NCBI GenBank assembly: GCA_018818835.1
Contig: JAHIRD010000029.1
Coordinates: 1 to 37,708 of the forward strand
Length of the DNA: 37,708 bases
From: Pseudomonadota bacterium
GTDB taxonomy: Bacteria > Desulfobacterota > Desulfobacteria > Desulfobacterales > Desulfolunaceae
Direction: 5' to 3'
Below, piece by piece: positions 15,656-23,665 of the stretch. Each line of letters starts with the position of its first letter. Position 1 is the stretch's first letter. The notes beneath the pieces are model-generated. The model worked only from the letters and a program-made list of their open reading frames with translations. It had not been told where the DNA came from and made no database searches. The position numbers and the translations under genes were made by a program.

Positions 15656-17134
15656 TCAAACTATTTTATGCATGCAGTTAATCAATATCTTGACGCCAAC
15701 AGTTGCTATGCCGGAATTGATATCAGACATGGCGTATGGAATGACCAGCTCGTTGTTATGAATGATCGAACCGCAGGAGTAAACCACATTCGGGACATAC
15801 CCTTCACGCTCTTTTTCGTGCGGGACGAGCAAAGGCTCATTCAGGCGGGCGATGATTTTTGAAGGATTTTCAAGGTCCAGCAGTATGGCGCCGATGCAAT
15901 ACTGGCGCATGGGGCCGACACCATGGGTGAGCACGATCCAGCCTTCATTGGTTTCAAGGGGCGACCCACAGTTGCCGATCTGGATGAATTCCCATGGGTG
16001 TTCAGGTTCCTGAATGATTTTGGATTCTTGCCAGAAATGGATGTTGTCTGAATACATGATATGATTGTTTTCACCGTCCTGGCGAGAGAGCATGGCATAA
16101 CAGCCGCCAATTTTCCGCGGGAAAAGTGCCATACCTTTGTTTTGCACGGCTTTACCATTTAACGTTAAAACGTTGAATGTGATAAAATCTTTTGTTTCAA
16201 TCAACTGTGGCAAAATCGAAATGCCGTTATAGGCAGTATAGGTTGCATAATACGTGACTTCCTGTTTGTCATCGAAAAACTGAACGAACCGGGCATCTTC
16301 AATACCTCTGCTTTCATTTTTCGAAACCGGAAAGATCACCCGTTCAGATACACGGTGATCGCTGTGGAAACTGACCTCATAATTGGAATCTGCAAGCCAG
16401 CGTATGATCTTGAAGGTTTTTTCTTGATGTGTTTCAGAAAATAACGGTTTTTTGCGAAGCATTCTAATTTTTTCTACTAACTCATGATACGTAAAATTTT
16501 CCGGCAGCTGGTTAAGAATATGGACGGTTATCTCATTTCCCGCTCCCATTTCGGTAAGTTTGCGTTGGAAAGGATAGCGTTTGTAAACCGGGTCCAAGTG
16601 AAGATCCGGCGTTTCAACAAAATCACTGATCGGATCGAAGAGAAATTTATTTTGCCGGTCAAGGATGCCGCTTCGGAAGACAATTGACGAAATATGGCCT
16701 TCACCGGTTGCCCTGAGGCTCATGATAAAGCGCAAACTGCCTTTGTCCAGATTATTTTGATCCGGATGGGAGACAATGGAAGGGTTGAACAGGGCGGCAG
16801 ATTCAATGGAGTACTCCTTGGTAAAGTAAGCGCCGATAAGGGCCTTTTGAACATCACTGAGCATGATATCCCGTGGAAGATACTCCTTCACCTCAGTAAG
16901 GTGTCGCTCAAAAATGTGTTCGATATTTTCGTGCCTTCCGGAAAAGTCCGTCATGATTTGCGCAATCAGATTTTTGGCCGCTGATTCGGACAAACTCATT
17001 ATCCGCTGAATGATTTTAGATATGCGATATCCCTCTTCAGGAATATGAGGACGGGTGATTACCCGAGATGTATCACCGACGATCTTATTGGCTTTTCTTT
17101 TAACTATCAGCTGTTGCTTCTTTTTTGCCTGCAT
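15656..17134 (-). CDS. Glycoside hydrolase family 130 enzyme (large form)
   Basis: A 492-residue GH130-type protein, the family of beta-mannoside phosphorylases and related hydrolases, with a five-bladed propeller. The general-acid motif reads GIEDARF with Asp280. The closing GYVPNVVYSCGSI is the family's C-terminal signature. The N-terminal 150 residues are extra compared with standard 300-350-residue GH130 and look helical (IQRIMSLSESAAKNLIAQIM). No signal peptide, so cytoplasmic. Last gene of the minus-strand glycan operon. With two glycosyltransferases upstream, it may trim or phosphorolyse a stored mannan-like glycan; the sugar is not proven. Starts 43 bases after the smaller GH130 gene. 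Confidence 0.82.
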   Translation of the reverse strand: MQAKKKQQLIVKRKANKIVGDTSRVITRPHIPEEGYRISKIIQRIMSLSESAAKNLIAQIMTDFSGRHENIEHIFERHLTEVKEYLPRDIMLSDVQKALIGAYFTKEYSIESAALFNPSIVSHPDQNNLDKGSLRFIMSLRATGEGHISSIVFRSGILDRQNKFLFDPISDFVETPDLHLDPVYKRYPFQRKLTEMGAGNEITVHILNQLPENFTYHELVEKIRMLRKKPLFSETHQEKTFKIIRWLADSNYEVSFHSDHRVSERVIFPVSKNESRGIEDARFVQFFDDKQEVTYYATYTAYNGISILPQLIETKDFITFNVLTLNGKAVQNKGMALFPRKIGGCYAMLSRQDGENNHIMYSDNIHFWQESKIIQEPEHPWEFIQIGNCGSPLETNEGWIVLTHGVGPMRQYCIGAILLDLENPSKIIARLNEPLLVPHEKEREGYVPNVVYSCGSIIHNNELVIPYAMSDINSGIATVGVKILINCMHKIV

Positions 17135-17177
17135 ATCTTTTTTTCCCTTAATGTTGTTTTAAATTATATACGATCAT

Positions 17178-18119
17178 CTATAACGGTGGCCGGGAATCCG
17201 AGAGGCAGAGGGCTACCAATTCATCAATCACAGCCGTACCAACGCACATGACCGTATCTGCGCCACCCCAGTATATTTTTATTGTACCGTCTTCTTCCGG
17301 AACAGCACCGCAGGTAAAGACCACATTGGGCACATAGCCATTTACTTCCCAGGGATCCTCAGGTTGCAATATCCACTGATCAGAAACGCCTATGATTTTC
17401 GCCGGATCAGCAAGGTCATGGAGAGCAGCTCCCAGCCGATAAACCGTTCCGGACATGGTTTTGAAAACCCCATGATAGATATGAAGCCAGCCTTTGCCGG
17501 TTTTAAAGGGCGGTGCGCCGGGTCCGATTTTCATTTCATCCCAGTGATAGGAAACCGGCTTCATGATCACCCGGGAATCGCCCCAGTGGATGAGGTCAGG
17601 CGAATAGGAAATCCAGATCGACCAGGGCGAGATTTCAGAGTGCGGCCGGTCCAGACGCACATACCGGTCGCCGAACTTTTCAGGAAAGATGACCACATTT
17701 CGGAGGTCGGCTTGGGTAATCAGGGAAATTCGTTCCACTTTTTCAAAATCCCGAGTGCGGGCCAGTGCAATCCGCACGCCATGCCGGGAGTATGCGCTAT
17801 AGGTCAAAAGATACGCTCCTTCAACAGGGCAAATTCTTAAGTCCTCAACCCCGAACGCTTCATATTCGGCAAAGAACGTGTCTGTTGAAGGTATCAGAAA
17901 GGGTTTGGGTTGAACCGTAAATGAAAACCCATCCTCGCTGTCAGCCCTGCCGATGATAGAACGGCCGTTTAAAAGATGCGACCTGAAAAGCATGATGTAA
18001 CGGCCATTGTGTTTGACGATACCCGCATTATGAACCGTGGCGACGGGATACGGCACATCATTTTTTGTCAGAATGGGATTGTTTTTAAAGCGTGTAATAA
18101 TGGGATGATGCGTTTTCAT
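17178..18119 (-). CDS. Glycoside hydrolase family 130 enzyme (standard size)
   Basis: A 313-residue GH130 enzyme without signal peptide. The general acid is Asp93 in FGVEDLR, followed by the family strands YLLTYSAYSRHGVRIALART, GWLHIYHG and GYVPNVVFTCG, and an end GGADTVMCVGTA typical of the propeller closure. The start ATG (18119) overlaps the stop of the preceding glycosyltransferase gene by four bases (ATGA), indicating translational coupling. It is closer to beta-1,4- or beta-1,2-mannosyl phosphorylase-type members than the large paralogue downstream. The pair may act on successive steps of one oligosaccharide. Confidence 0.85.
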   Translation of the reverse strand: MKTHHPIITRFKNNPILTKNDVPYPVATVHNAGIVKHNGRYIMLFRSHLLNGRSIIGRADSEDGFSFTVQPKPFLIPSTDTFFAEYEAFGVEDLRICPVEGAYLLTYSAYSRHGVRIALARTRDFEKVERISLITQADLRNVVIFPEKFGDRYVRLDRPHSEISPWSIWISYSPDLIHWGDSRVIMKPVSYHWDEMKIGPGAPPFKTGKGWLHIYHGVFKTMSGTVYRLGAALHDLADPAKIIGVSDQWILQPEDPWEVNGYVPNVVFTCGAVPEEDGTIKIYWGGADTVMCVGTAVIDELVALCLSDSRPPL

Positions 18120-19135
18120 TGTGACCTGTCCTGCAAAATCATTTTATAGACGTTTATGTAGTCATCGACCATGCGATCGACGGTGAAATGCCGTTCAACA
18201 TGGCGGCGACAGAAGGCACGGTCAATCGTTTGAACACGTGTAACCGCATTGATGGCCTCTCCCACGGTTTCCACCAAAAAACCGGTTTTGCCGGTTTCGA
18301 TCAGTTCCGGCATGCTTCCCCTGTTAAATGCGATCACGGGCGTACCGCAGGCCATGGATTCGATAACAGCCAGCCCGAAAGGTTCATCAAATTGTATGGG
18401 ATGCAAGAGTGCGCATGCGTTGCCGAGCAGACGGTTGCGCTCATAAGGGCCTACGCTGCCCATATAAATCACCTTGTCATTGTCGATGTGGGGGGCGACA
18501 TACTGATCATAGTAGGCCTGATCCTGGATAATGCCCGCCAATATGAGCTTTTTATCACAAGCCCTTGCGATCTCAATTGCCTGCCGGGCGCCCTTGTCAT
18601 TGTGAATTCGCCCGAAAAAGAGGAGGTGATCGTCCGGAGCAGGCTGAAAATCAAACTGTGTGATATCAATGCCGTGATAAACGGTTCTAATATAATCAAG
18701 GTCTGGCGAGCGATCCGCATCGCTGATGGAAACATAGAATACGTTGTGGTTGTATTTTTTGTAAACCGGTAGAATTCCAGGGGATGAAAATCCGTGAATC
18801 GTGGTCAACACCGGCGTGGTGGTCAGGCCGGTATAGGTCAGCGGCAGGAAATCAAAATTGTTGTGGATCACGTCGTAGGAATCGGCATGTTCAAAGAGTT
18901 CTGAAATGTGCAGACACTCCCAGACTTTTGGGTCGAGTGAGCGGTCTTCTTCATAGCCCCTCGGGCAAACAGAATGCAGGGTGCCGCTGGTCTCGGAATC
19001 TGCAGTGGCATACAATGTCACCTGATGACCGCGCGATACCAGCCCTTCGGTTAAAAGGGAGGCCACGCTTTCCCAGGGGCCGTAGTGACGTGGCGGTGTG
19101 CGCCAGGCTATGGGAGATAGTATTGCGATATGCAT
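18116..19135 (-). CDS. Glycosyltransferase family 4
   Basis: A 339-residue retaining GT-B glycosyltransferase. The N-terminal acceptor domain begins with PRHYGPWESVASLLTEGL and GHQVTLYA; the sugar-nucleotide site carries the family FGLAVIESMACGTPVIAF with the E-x7-E acidic pattern. The protein is cytoplasmic and has no membrane anchor. AAAGGA precedes ATG 19135. It lies 14 bases after the large GT4 fusion gene and overlaps the next GH130 gene, so the four enzymes form one unit. The donor sugar cannot be told; neighbouring GH130 genes point to GDP-mannose as a guess. Confidence 0.88.
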   Translation of the reverse strand: MHIAILSPIAWRTPPRHYGPWESVASLLTEGLVSRGHQVTLYATADSETSGTLHSVCPRGYEEDRSLDPKVWECLHISELFEHADSYDVIHNNFDFLPLTYTGLTTTPVLTTIHGFSSPGILPVYKKYNHNVFYVSISDADRSPDLDYIRTVYHGIDITQFDFQPAPDDHLLFFGRIHNDKGARQAIEIARACDKKLILAGIIQDQAYYDQYVAPHIDNDKVIYMGSVGPYERNRLLGNACALLHPIQFDEPFGLAVIESMACGTPVIAFNRGSMPELIETGKTGFLVETVGEAINAVTRVQTIDRAFCRRHVERHFTVDRMVDDYINVYKMILQDRSQ

Positions 19136-19149
19136 GGCTGGTCCTTTTG

Positions 19150-21456
19150 TTAAATATTTTTTGGTGTCAATGGCTGTTTTAGAATCTCGTCAGTATAGAG
19201 TTTCTGCAATGTCATCAGTGAAAGCAGCCAGGCAAGGGAAGACTCGGCGCCTTCATTCTGGTTGATGCCGTCTGCCATCAAACCATCCCGGCAGCCGCCG
19301 GTCTTGGGATCATAGAGCGGCATGTTTAGGTCGTTGTGCCCCAGAAACCAGTTAAAACACATGACGGCATTGTCGAACCATGATTTATCCCGGGTGATGG
19401 TATACGCTTCCACACAGGCTTCAATCATGGAATTGGCTTCGACGGGCTGCTGGTCGAAACGGGCTCTGGGACCGCCTTTTTCATACCAACCGTTGCTGCC
19501 GATGGGCACAAAGTGATTGTCTTCGGTTTGGATGGCAATAAGCCACTTGAGTGAATGGAGTCCCATATCGATCATGTCATTATTTTGCATTCGGTGGCCG
19601 GACAGAATCAAGGCATGGGGCAGTTTGCCGTTAGCATAGTTTAACGCGTTCTCAAGCCAGGGCCAATCGTCTGTGGTATTGTTTTTAAACTGAATGAATA
19701 GCCTGTCGGCAAGAAAATCCCGGATTCTTCGTACATCACTGTCGCCGGAAAATTTCTGCAGGTAAGCATTCATGCCTATCAGGGAAAAAGCGATGGCACG
19801 GGGCGAATGAAAGTTTTCGGCAGCTCTCAGTGCCTTGTTGAAAAGGGTTGTACTCATTGCAAGATACCCGGAATTATCGAGAAAAGACACTGCTTTACCC
19901 AGGCACCAGAGCGCCCTGCCATGTGCATCTTCAGACCCGATCTCCTCCATCCACTGGCGGGAGTAAGTCATGAAATTACGAAAACGCCCATTCTTTTCAT
20001 TATAGGCATACAGAAGAAATCCAAGATAATGACCGCTTAGAATATCAAGTCCGGAGCCGTTTGTCGGCAGATATTTTTGGCCCATGGCGGCAACCAGAAA
20101 CGCTCTGGCATTATCATCGGCGCAGTAGCCATGAGTGCGATCGGGAATGGTATAAGTGGCATGTTGCAGGATGCCGGTGTCATCTGTAAAGGCTTTCAGA
20201 TGGTTGAGCTTTATCTCCGGGAGTTCGAAATTGGTGATGGCCTTGATGTTCGCCACATAGGAATGCCGGGGCCGTGGGTTCTTTGTACGGTTTTGCCTCA
20301 CTTCACTGAATACCTGGAGGTATTTTCGGGATACTTCCTTCCAAATCGCTTCACGACTGAATGTATAGGCTTTTTTGCGAATGGCGTGCCGTTCCACATC
20401 GTTGTCCAAAAGTTCGATAATTTGTTCGGAAATGGCACCCGGATTACGGAAGGGTACAATTCTTCCCCGGCCTTCGGCAAGCATCTCAGTGGCATACCAG
20501 TATGGTGTTGAAATGACCGCTTTGCCTGTGCCCATGGCATAGGCTAAGGTTCCGGAGGTAATTTGCGCTTCTTCAAGATAAGGGGTGACGTAGATATCTG
20601 CGATACCTAAAAACTCACATAATTCTTTCAGCTCCACAAAACGATTTTGAAAAATGACATGGTCGCCAATATCGAGTTTGCGCACGATCTGCTGAAGCAT
20701 GATCCGGTATTCATCCCCATGAAACTTTAAAATGTTCGGATGCGTTGCACCCAAAATGATATAAACCAAATCAGGGTGCTTTTTGATGACCGAAGGAAGC
20801 GCCTGCAGCACATTTTCAATGCCCTTGTTTGGCGAGAGCAGGCCGAATGTCAGAAGCACTTTTTTACCTTCCACATTGAACTTGTCTTTGTAGAAGCTTG
20901 AATCGATAAACGGCGTGTCCGGAATTCCGTGATGGATAAAGGCGATTTTCTCTTCAGGCACCGCATAGATATCTTTCAGGAAATCAGATGCCTTACTGCT
21001 CATCACCACCAGCTTGTCGGACAGATCGGACAGCTTGCACATGACATCACGATATTCCGGTGGAGGATCTTTCAAAATGGTATGTAACGTTGTCACTACC
21101 GGCATGCGCAGATCACCCAATAGTCTCAGCAGATGGCTGCCTGCCGGACCGCCGAAAAGACCGTATTCATGCTGTACGCAGACAATATCCGTCTGATTGA
21201 TATTGAGAAATTGGGAGGCGACACCGTAATCGGACAATTTGTTCTGGTTGATTTCAAAGCGCACATTTTCCGGATATGGATATCCTTCGGGTCTGTCGTT
21301 CATGGCAACCACCCAACACTTGATGTCAGGCGCTTCTGCTGACAAGGCCTCAACCAGATCCGTGGTGAAGGTTGCGATACCGCACTGGCGGGGCAGGTAA
21401 TTGCCGATGACGGCAACGGAATTGATCCCCTCATAATACTTGATAACAGATGTCAT
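19150..21456 (-). CDS. Two-domain protein: GT4 glycosyltransferase plus alpha/alpha barrel
   Basis: A 768-residue protein. Residues about 14-390 are a GT4 glycosyltransferase (GIATFTTDLVEALS, EYGLFGGPAGSHLLRLL, TFGLLSPNKGIENVLQALP). Its nucleotide-sugar acidic motif is unusual (ITSGTLAYAMGTGKAV), similar to trehalose/mannosyl-type members. Residues about 410-768 are helical with repeating hairpins and motifs such as DRTHGYCADDNARA and FDQQPVEANSMIEAC, resembling an (alpha/alpha)6 toroid as in epimerase- or lyase-type sugar enzymes. The second half would process or hold the glycan the first half makes. AAAGGTG precedes ATG 21456. It heads the enzymatic part of the glycan operon, 23 bases after a Lys-rich micro-protein gene. 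Confidence 0.8.
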   Translation of the reverse strand: MTSVIKYYEGINSVAVIGNYLPRQCGIATFTTDLVEALSAEAPDIKCWVVAMNDRPEGYPYPENVRFEINQNKLSDYGVASQFLNINQTDIVCVQHEYGLFGGPAGSHLLRLLGDLRMPVVTTLHTILKDPPPEYRDVMCKLSDLSDKLVVMSSKASDFLKDIYAVPEEKIAFIHHGIPDTPFIDSSFYKDKFNVEGKKVLLTFGLLSPNKGIENVLQALPSVIKKHPDLVYIILGATHPNILKFHGDEYRIMLQQIVRKLDIGDHVIFQNRFVELKELCEFLGIADIYVTPYLEEAQITSGTLAYAMGTGKAVISTPYWYATEMLAEGRGRIVPFRNPGAISEQIIELLDNDVERHAIRKKAYTFSREAIWKEVSRKYLQVFSEVRQNRTKNPRPRHSYVANIKAITNFELPEIKLNHLKAFTDDTGILQHATYTIPDRTHGYCADDNARAFLVAAMGQKYLPTNGSGLDILSGHYLGFLLYAYNEKNGRFRNFMTYSRQWMEEIGSEDAHGRALWCLGKAVSFLDNSGYLAMSTTLFNKALRAAENFHSPRAIAFSLIGMNAYLQKFSGDSDVRRIRDFLADRLFIQFKNNTTDDWPWLENALNYANGKLPHALILSGHRMQNNDMIDMGLHSLKWLIAIQTEDNHFVPIGSNGWYEKGGPRARFDQQPVEANSMIEACVEAYTITRDKSWFDNAVMCFNWFLGHNDLNMPLYDPKTGGCRDGLMADGINQNEGAESSLAWLLSLMTLQKLYTDEILKQPLTPKNI

Positions 21457-21479
21457 AATCGCACCTTTTTTGTCTTTTG

Positions 21480-21608
21480 TTAGTCTTTTATTTGTAAAAA
21501 CCGATCTGATTTTTGATCCTTTTTTAACTGTCGTTTCTCCTTTAGTGTGTGCTTGCCTTTTTTCTGTTCTTCACGTTTGCCTTTATCTTTTTTTCCTTTG
21601 TCTGCCAT
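21480..21608 (-). CDS. Lys-rich micro-protein (42 aa)
   Basis: A 42-residue protein (begins MADKGKKDKGKREEQ, ends DRFLQIKD) with nearly half its residues charged. The ATG at 21608 has GAGGA five to six bases upstream. Similar tiny Lys/Glu-rich proteins with KGKKD near the start and KEKRxLKK in the middle occur widely in proteobacteria without known function. It is the second gene of the PRC-barrel/glycan transcript, 62 bases downstream of the PRC gene and 23 before the GT4 fusion. Probably disordered and nucleic-acid or membrane associated, by composition only. Confidence 0.7.
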   Translation of the reverse strand: MADKGKKDKGKREEQKKGKHTLKEKRQLKKDQKSDRFLQIKD

Positions 21609-21670
21609 TTTGGTCCTCTTTTCGTTTTAAAAGTGTTTTTTCCATTCATTGACACAAGCGGGTATTTACT

Positions 21671-22441
21671 TCACCGGAAATACGCCTTGGGGGACGGTTC
21701 ATCAACCCAGTAGCCCTGGTGATTGTAGTGTCGATGAAGTCTGTTTTCATAATCCCGGGTCAGATTAGACCCATCCGTATACTCCGGTGACTGTTTGATG
21801 GATTCACGGGAAAGATTGACAAATACTTTCGACTCACTCCAACTGATAGGGTCAATCCATTGCGGTGAAATTAGAACCTTTTTTCCGGTCCACCAGTTCG
21901 TTGTATCGATTATCAGATAGCGGATCACCAAGGTCTCTTCATCGATGATAAAATCCTCGACGTGGCCAATTTCATGGTCGTCGGCCTGGATGTGATAGCC
22001 AGTGACATGTTGAGTGGTTCTCAAATGGGGCTCCCATGCTTTTTCATCTTTGGTGGGCTCTCTCCATTTCTCACAGTCACGAACAATGGTGGGATAAATT
22101 CCCCACATGTGTGGGCCAATCCAATAACTCGGCCATTTATAATACCTGTAGTAGGCTTCCTCGAAATGTCGCGAGACAGGCTTCTTGCTGTCTAAGGATG
22201 GACTGTCCTCAATCTGTTCTTTCGTCAAATTGATGATGATGGGTTGTTTTTCTTTGATCGCGGCAGCAAGCGCGTACGGGGAGATTAACACCTGCCTCTC
22301 TGAAAGCCAGTTTCCGGTGTCGACGATAAAATATCGAATTGTCCAGTGCTGGTCATCGAAGTATAAATCTTTGATTGTTCCTATTTTTCCGTCAAGGCAG
22401 TCCAATTTATACCCCTTTAGGGTTTTGGCTTCGTTTAGCAT
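21671..22441 (-). CDS. Tandem PRC-barrel protein
   Basis: A 256-residue cytoplasmic protein with two PRC-barrel domains, residues about 1-80 (GYKLDCLDGKIGTIKDLYFD; IRYFIVDTGNWL; VLISPYAL) and about 140-215 (GYHIQADDHEIGHVEDFIID; IRYLIIDTTNWW; VLISPQWI). The linker is rich in Tyr and Trp (YYRYYKWPSYWIGPHMWG). PRC-barrels of this stress-related type are common beside CsbD and small membrane proteins but lack an assigned reaction. AAAGGAG precedes ATG 22441. First gene of the operon leading to the glycan enzymes; a sigma54-like promoter lies 45 bases upstream. Confidence 0.9.
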   Translation of the reverse strand: MLNEAKTLKGYKLDCLDGKIGTIKDLYFDDQHWTIRYFIVDTGNWLSERQVLISPYALAAAIKEKQPIIINLTKEQIEDSPSLDSKKPVSRHFEEAYYRYYKWPSYWIGPHMWGIYPTIVRDCEKWREPTKDEKAWEPHLRTTQHVTGYHIQADDHEIGHVEDFIIDEETLVIRYLIIDTTNWWTGKKVLISPQWIDPISWSESKVFVNLSRESIKQSPEYTDGSNLTRDYENRLHRHYNHQGYWVDEPSPKAYFR

Positions 22442-22485
22442 AATGATACTCCTTTCGGCATTTTCAAGGTTTCATTGTCTATAAA

Positions 22486-22504
22486 GATTCAATCTTTGTG
22501 CCAG
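22486..22504 (-). promoter_or_regulatory. Sigma54-like promoter of the PRC/glycan operon
   Basis: On the minus strand: TGGCAC, five bases, TTGAA (22503 to 22488), the -24/-12 spacing of sigma54 promoters, with GA instead of GC at -12. It ends about 45 bases before the PRC start codon. A nearly identical box stands before the CsbD gene (25978-25994). Confidence 0.6.
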
Positions 22505-22603
22505 GTTTCAAACACGATAAGCTGCATCACCCATCATTCTGATTTATAAGAATAATTCGCTTAAAAAATAGTTATAGCGCAGTCATTCACAGCCATAAAA
22601 AAA

Positions 22604-22634
22604 GGTCATATTTCACCAATGGTCATATATAACC
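22604..22634. promoter_or_regulatory. Twin palindrome, candidate enhancer (copy A)
   Basis: GGTCATATTTCACC (22604-22617) and GGTCATATATAACC (22621-22634), both of the form GGT-N8-ACC, begin 17 bp apart. They lie 101 bp upstream of the sigma54-like box at 22486-22504. Equivalent pairs are at 23328, 26095 and 34090. Confidence 0.65.
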
Positions 22635-22810
22635 TTTTTTAGGACAAAAGAGGGACAGCCCCCCGATACTATGGTTTAACTCTTCATTGATATAGTTATA
22701 CTAGGTTTGTTTTTAATTGAGCAAGCATGTTGTCGTGTCTCTCGCGATTCATGCAAGGCGTTATCCATTCCCGGTATCAAATCATTCCAGGTTTCCCTGG
22801 AGGATGTATT

Positions 22811-22960
22811 CTACATGACTCTCCTACCTTGTATGACACTGACCAGTATTGTGATAACGGCAATTAAAAGCAGGATATGGATGAATCCTCTCATCGTGTA
22901 ACTGCTCACAAGTCCTAACATCCAAAAGATTAAAAGTACTACAGAAATTGTCCATAACAT
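22811..22960 (-). CDS. lmo0937 family small membrane protein
   Basis: A 49-residue protein starting MLWTISVVLLIFWMLGL, with a second hydrophobic segment (FIHILLLIAVITILVSVI) and the basic end QGRRVM. This is the pattern of the lmo0937 family, two transmembrane helices joined by SSYTMRG, widespread in stress regulons and without known activity. AAGGA precedes ATG 22960. It is preceded by an 11-codon leader frame and a strong hairpin, and its sigma54-like promoter is at 23166-23181. A short stem with a GAAA loop (22786-22801) follows the stop and may protect or end the mRNA, though no U-run is present. Confidence 0.85.
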   Translation of the reverse strand: MLWTISVVLLIFWMLGLVSSYTMRGFIHILLLIAVITILVSVIQGRRVM

Positions 22961-22988
22961 TTTGTCATCCTTTCATCCGACATTAGAT

Positions 22989-23029
22989 TCACTTTCGGCT
23001 AAACCAATTCAACGGTCAGCCGAAAGTGA
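22989..23029 (-). other. 12-bp perfect hairpin in the lmo0937 leader
   Basis: TCACTTTCGGCT (22989-23000) and AGCCGAAAGTGA (23018-23029) form a perfect 12-bp stem around a 17-base loop. In the minus-strand transcript it lies between the 11-codon leader frame and the lmo0937 start. No U-run follows on that strand, so it is not a classical terminator; on the plus strand four T follow. Confidence 0.6.
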
Positions 23030-23057
23030 TTTTATGTGAAAAATTCATTTTACAGAT

Positions 23058-23093
23058 TTAGTTTTTATTGAATACGGTTCTTTCGATGGTCAT
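23058..23093 (-). CDS. 11-codon leader peptide frame (MTIERTVFNKN)
   Basis: A very short frame with a near-perfect Shine-Dalgarno (GAGGAGGT, 23101-23108) seven bases before ATG 23093, far stronger than expected by chance. It lies in the leader of the lmo0937 transcript, followed by the 12-bp hairpin. It may be a true micro-protein, a leader peptide for translation-coupled control, or the remnant of a shortened gene. I do not recognise it. Confidence 0.4.
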   Translation of the reverse strand: MTIERTVFNKN

Positions 23094-23165
23094 ATTGTTG
23101 ACCTCCTCTTTTTATATATTTCAATTACGATTCGACCTATTTACCTAAAGACTGCTTTTTATAAG

Positions 23166-23181
23166 GGCAAATGACATGCCA
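23166..23181 (-). promoter_or_regulatory. Sigma54-like promoter of the leader/lmo0937 unit
   Basis: Minus strand TGGCAT, five bases, TTGCC (23181 to 23166). This copy has the canonical GC at -12. It lies about 73 bases ahead of the leader-frame start, and the twin palindrome at 23328-23359 is 147 bp upstream. Confidence 0.65.
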
Positions 23182-23327
23182 CTACTTGAGAAGTAGTCAA
23201 ATACTTGCAAGCAGGAAGATATTGTTTAATGACAGTGATCTTTAATACTGGGAAAAAGGAATTAATTAATATTTTTTTAATCTACCTTTAGAAACTGTAA
23301 TCCATCAAACAAATGCTCAAAAATAAA

Positions 23328-23359
23328 GGTCATCGGCCACCACATGGTTTCATATGACC
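23328..23359. promoter_or_regulatory. Twin palindrome, candidate enhancer (copy B)
   Basis: GGTCATCGGCCACC (23328-23341) and GGTTTCATATGACC (23346-23359), start to start 18 bp. They sit between a minus-strand sigma54-like box (23166-23181) and a plus-strand one (23469-23484), 110 bp from the latter, so one activator site could serve both the lmo0937 unit and the GDSL lipase. Confidence 0.65.
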
Positions 23360-23468
23360 AGTTTTCTTTGCTGGCTTATGATAAATTACGGAAAGTGTTT
23401 ATAGCGTTTGAGATTTAAAATAAAGGTTTTGCCTTTCATCGTCTGTCATTTTGAGATTATTTTTTGCA

Positions 23469-23484
23469 CGGCACGAATTTTGAA
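23469..23484 (+). promoter_or_regulatory. Sigma54-like promoter toward the GDSL lipase
   Basis: CGGCAC (23469-23474), five bases, TTGAA (23480-23484). GG of the -24 element is kept and the -12 carries GA, as in three sister promoters. The predicted start, near 23496, is just before the 47-codon frame at 23504. Confidence 0.5.
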
Positions 23485-23503
23485 GACCAAAGATTGATTA
23501 TCC

Positions 23504-23647
23504 ATGTTTTTTTCAAAGCAAGCCCAAGGGGCTAAGAAGGATATTGTCTTGAATATAATGAAACCTGAATACTCTATTAAGACACTGTCAGAGAGAATAC
23601 AGCAGGCAATGGGAGTACAGACTAAGTCAAAAATGAACGAAGGTTAA
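23504..23647 (+). CDS. Small frame ahead of the GDSL lipase (47 aa), unrecognised
   Basis: A 47-codon frame (MFFSKQAQGAKKDIVLNIMK...) ending 18 bases before the lipase start. It is soluble, basic and partly helical (YSIKTLSERIQQAMG). There is no clear ribosome-binding site, and the ATG lies only a few bases after the predicted transcription start, so translation is doubtful. It could be a leader or a gene remnant. I do not recognise a family. Confidence 0.3.
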   Translation: MFFSKQAQGAKKDIVLNIMKPEYSIKTLSERIQQAMGVQTKSKMNEG

Positions 23648-23665
23648 ATTAAAGGAGATTATGTC

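Noticed and set aside
22786-22801. Intrinsic terminator after the lmo0937 gene
   Set aside because: The 6-bp stem with GAAA loop has no U-run after it, so it was not listed as a terminator.
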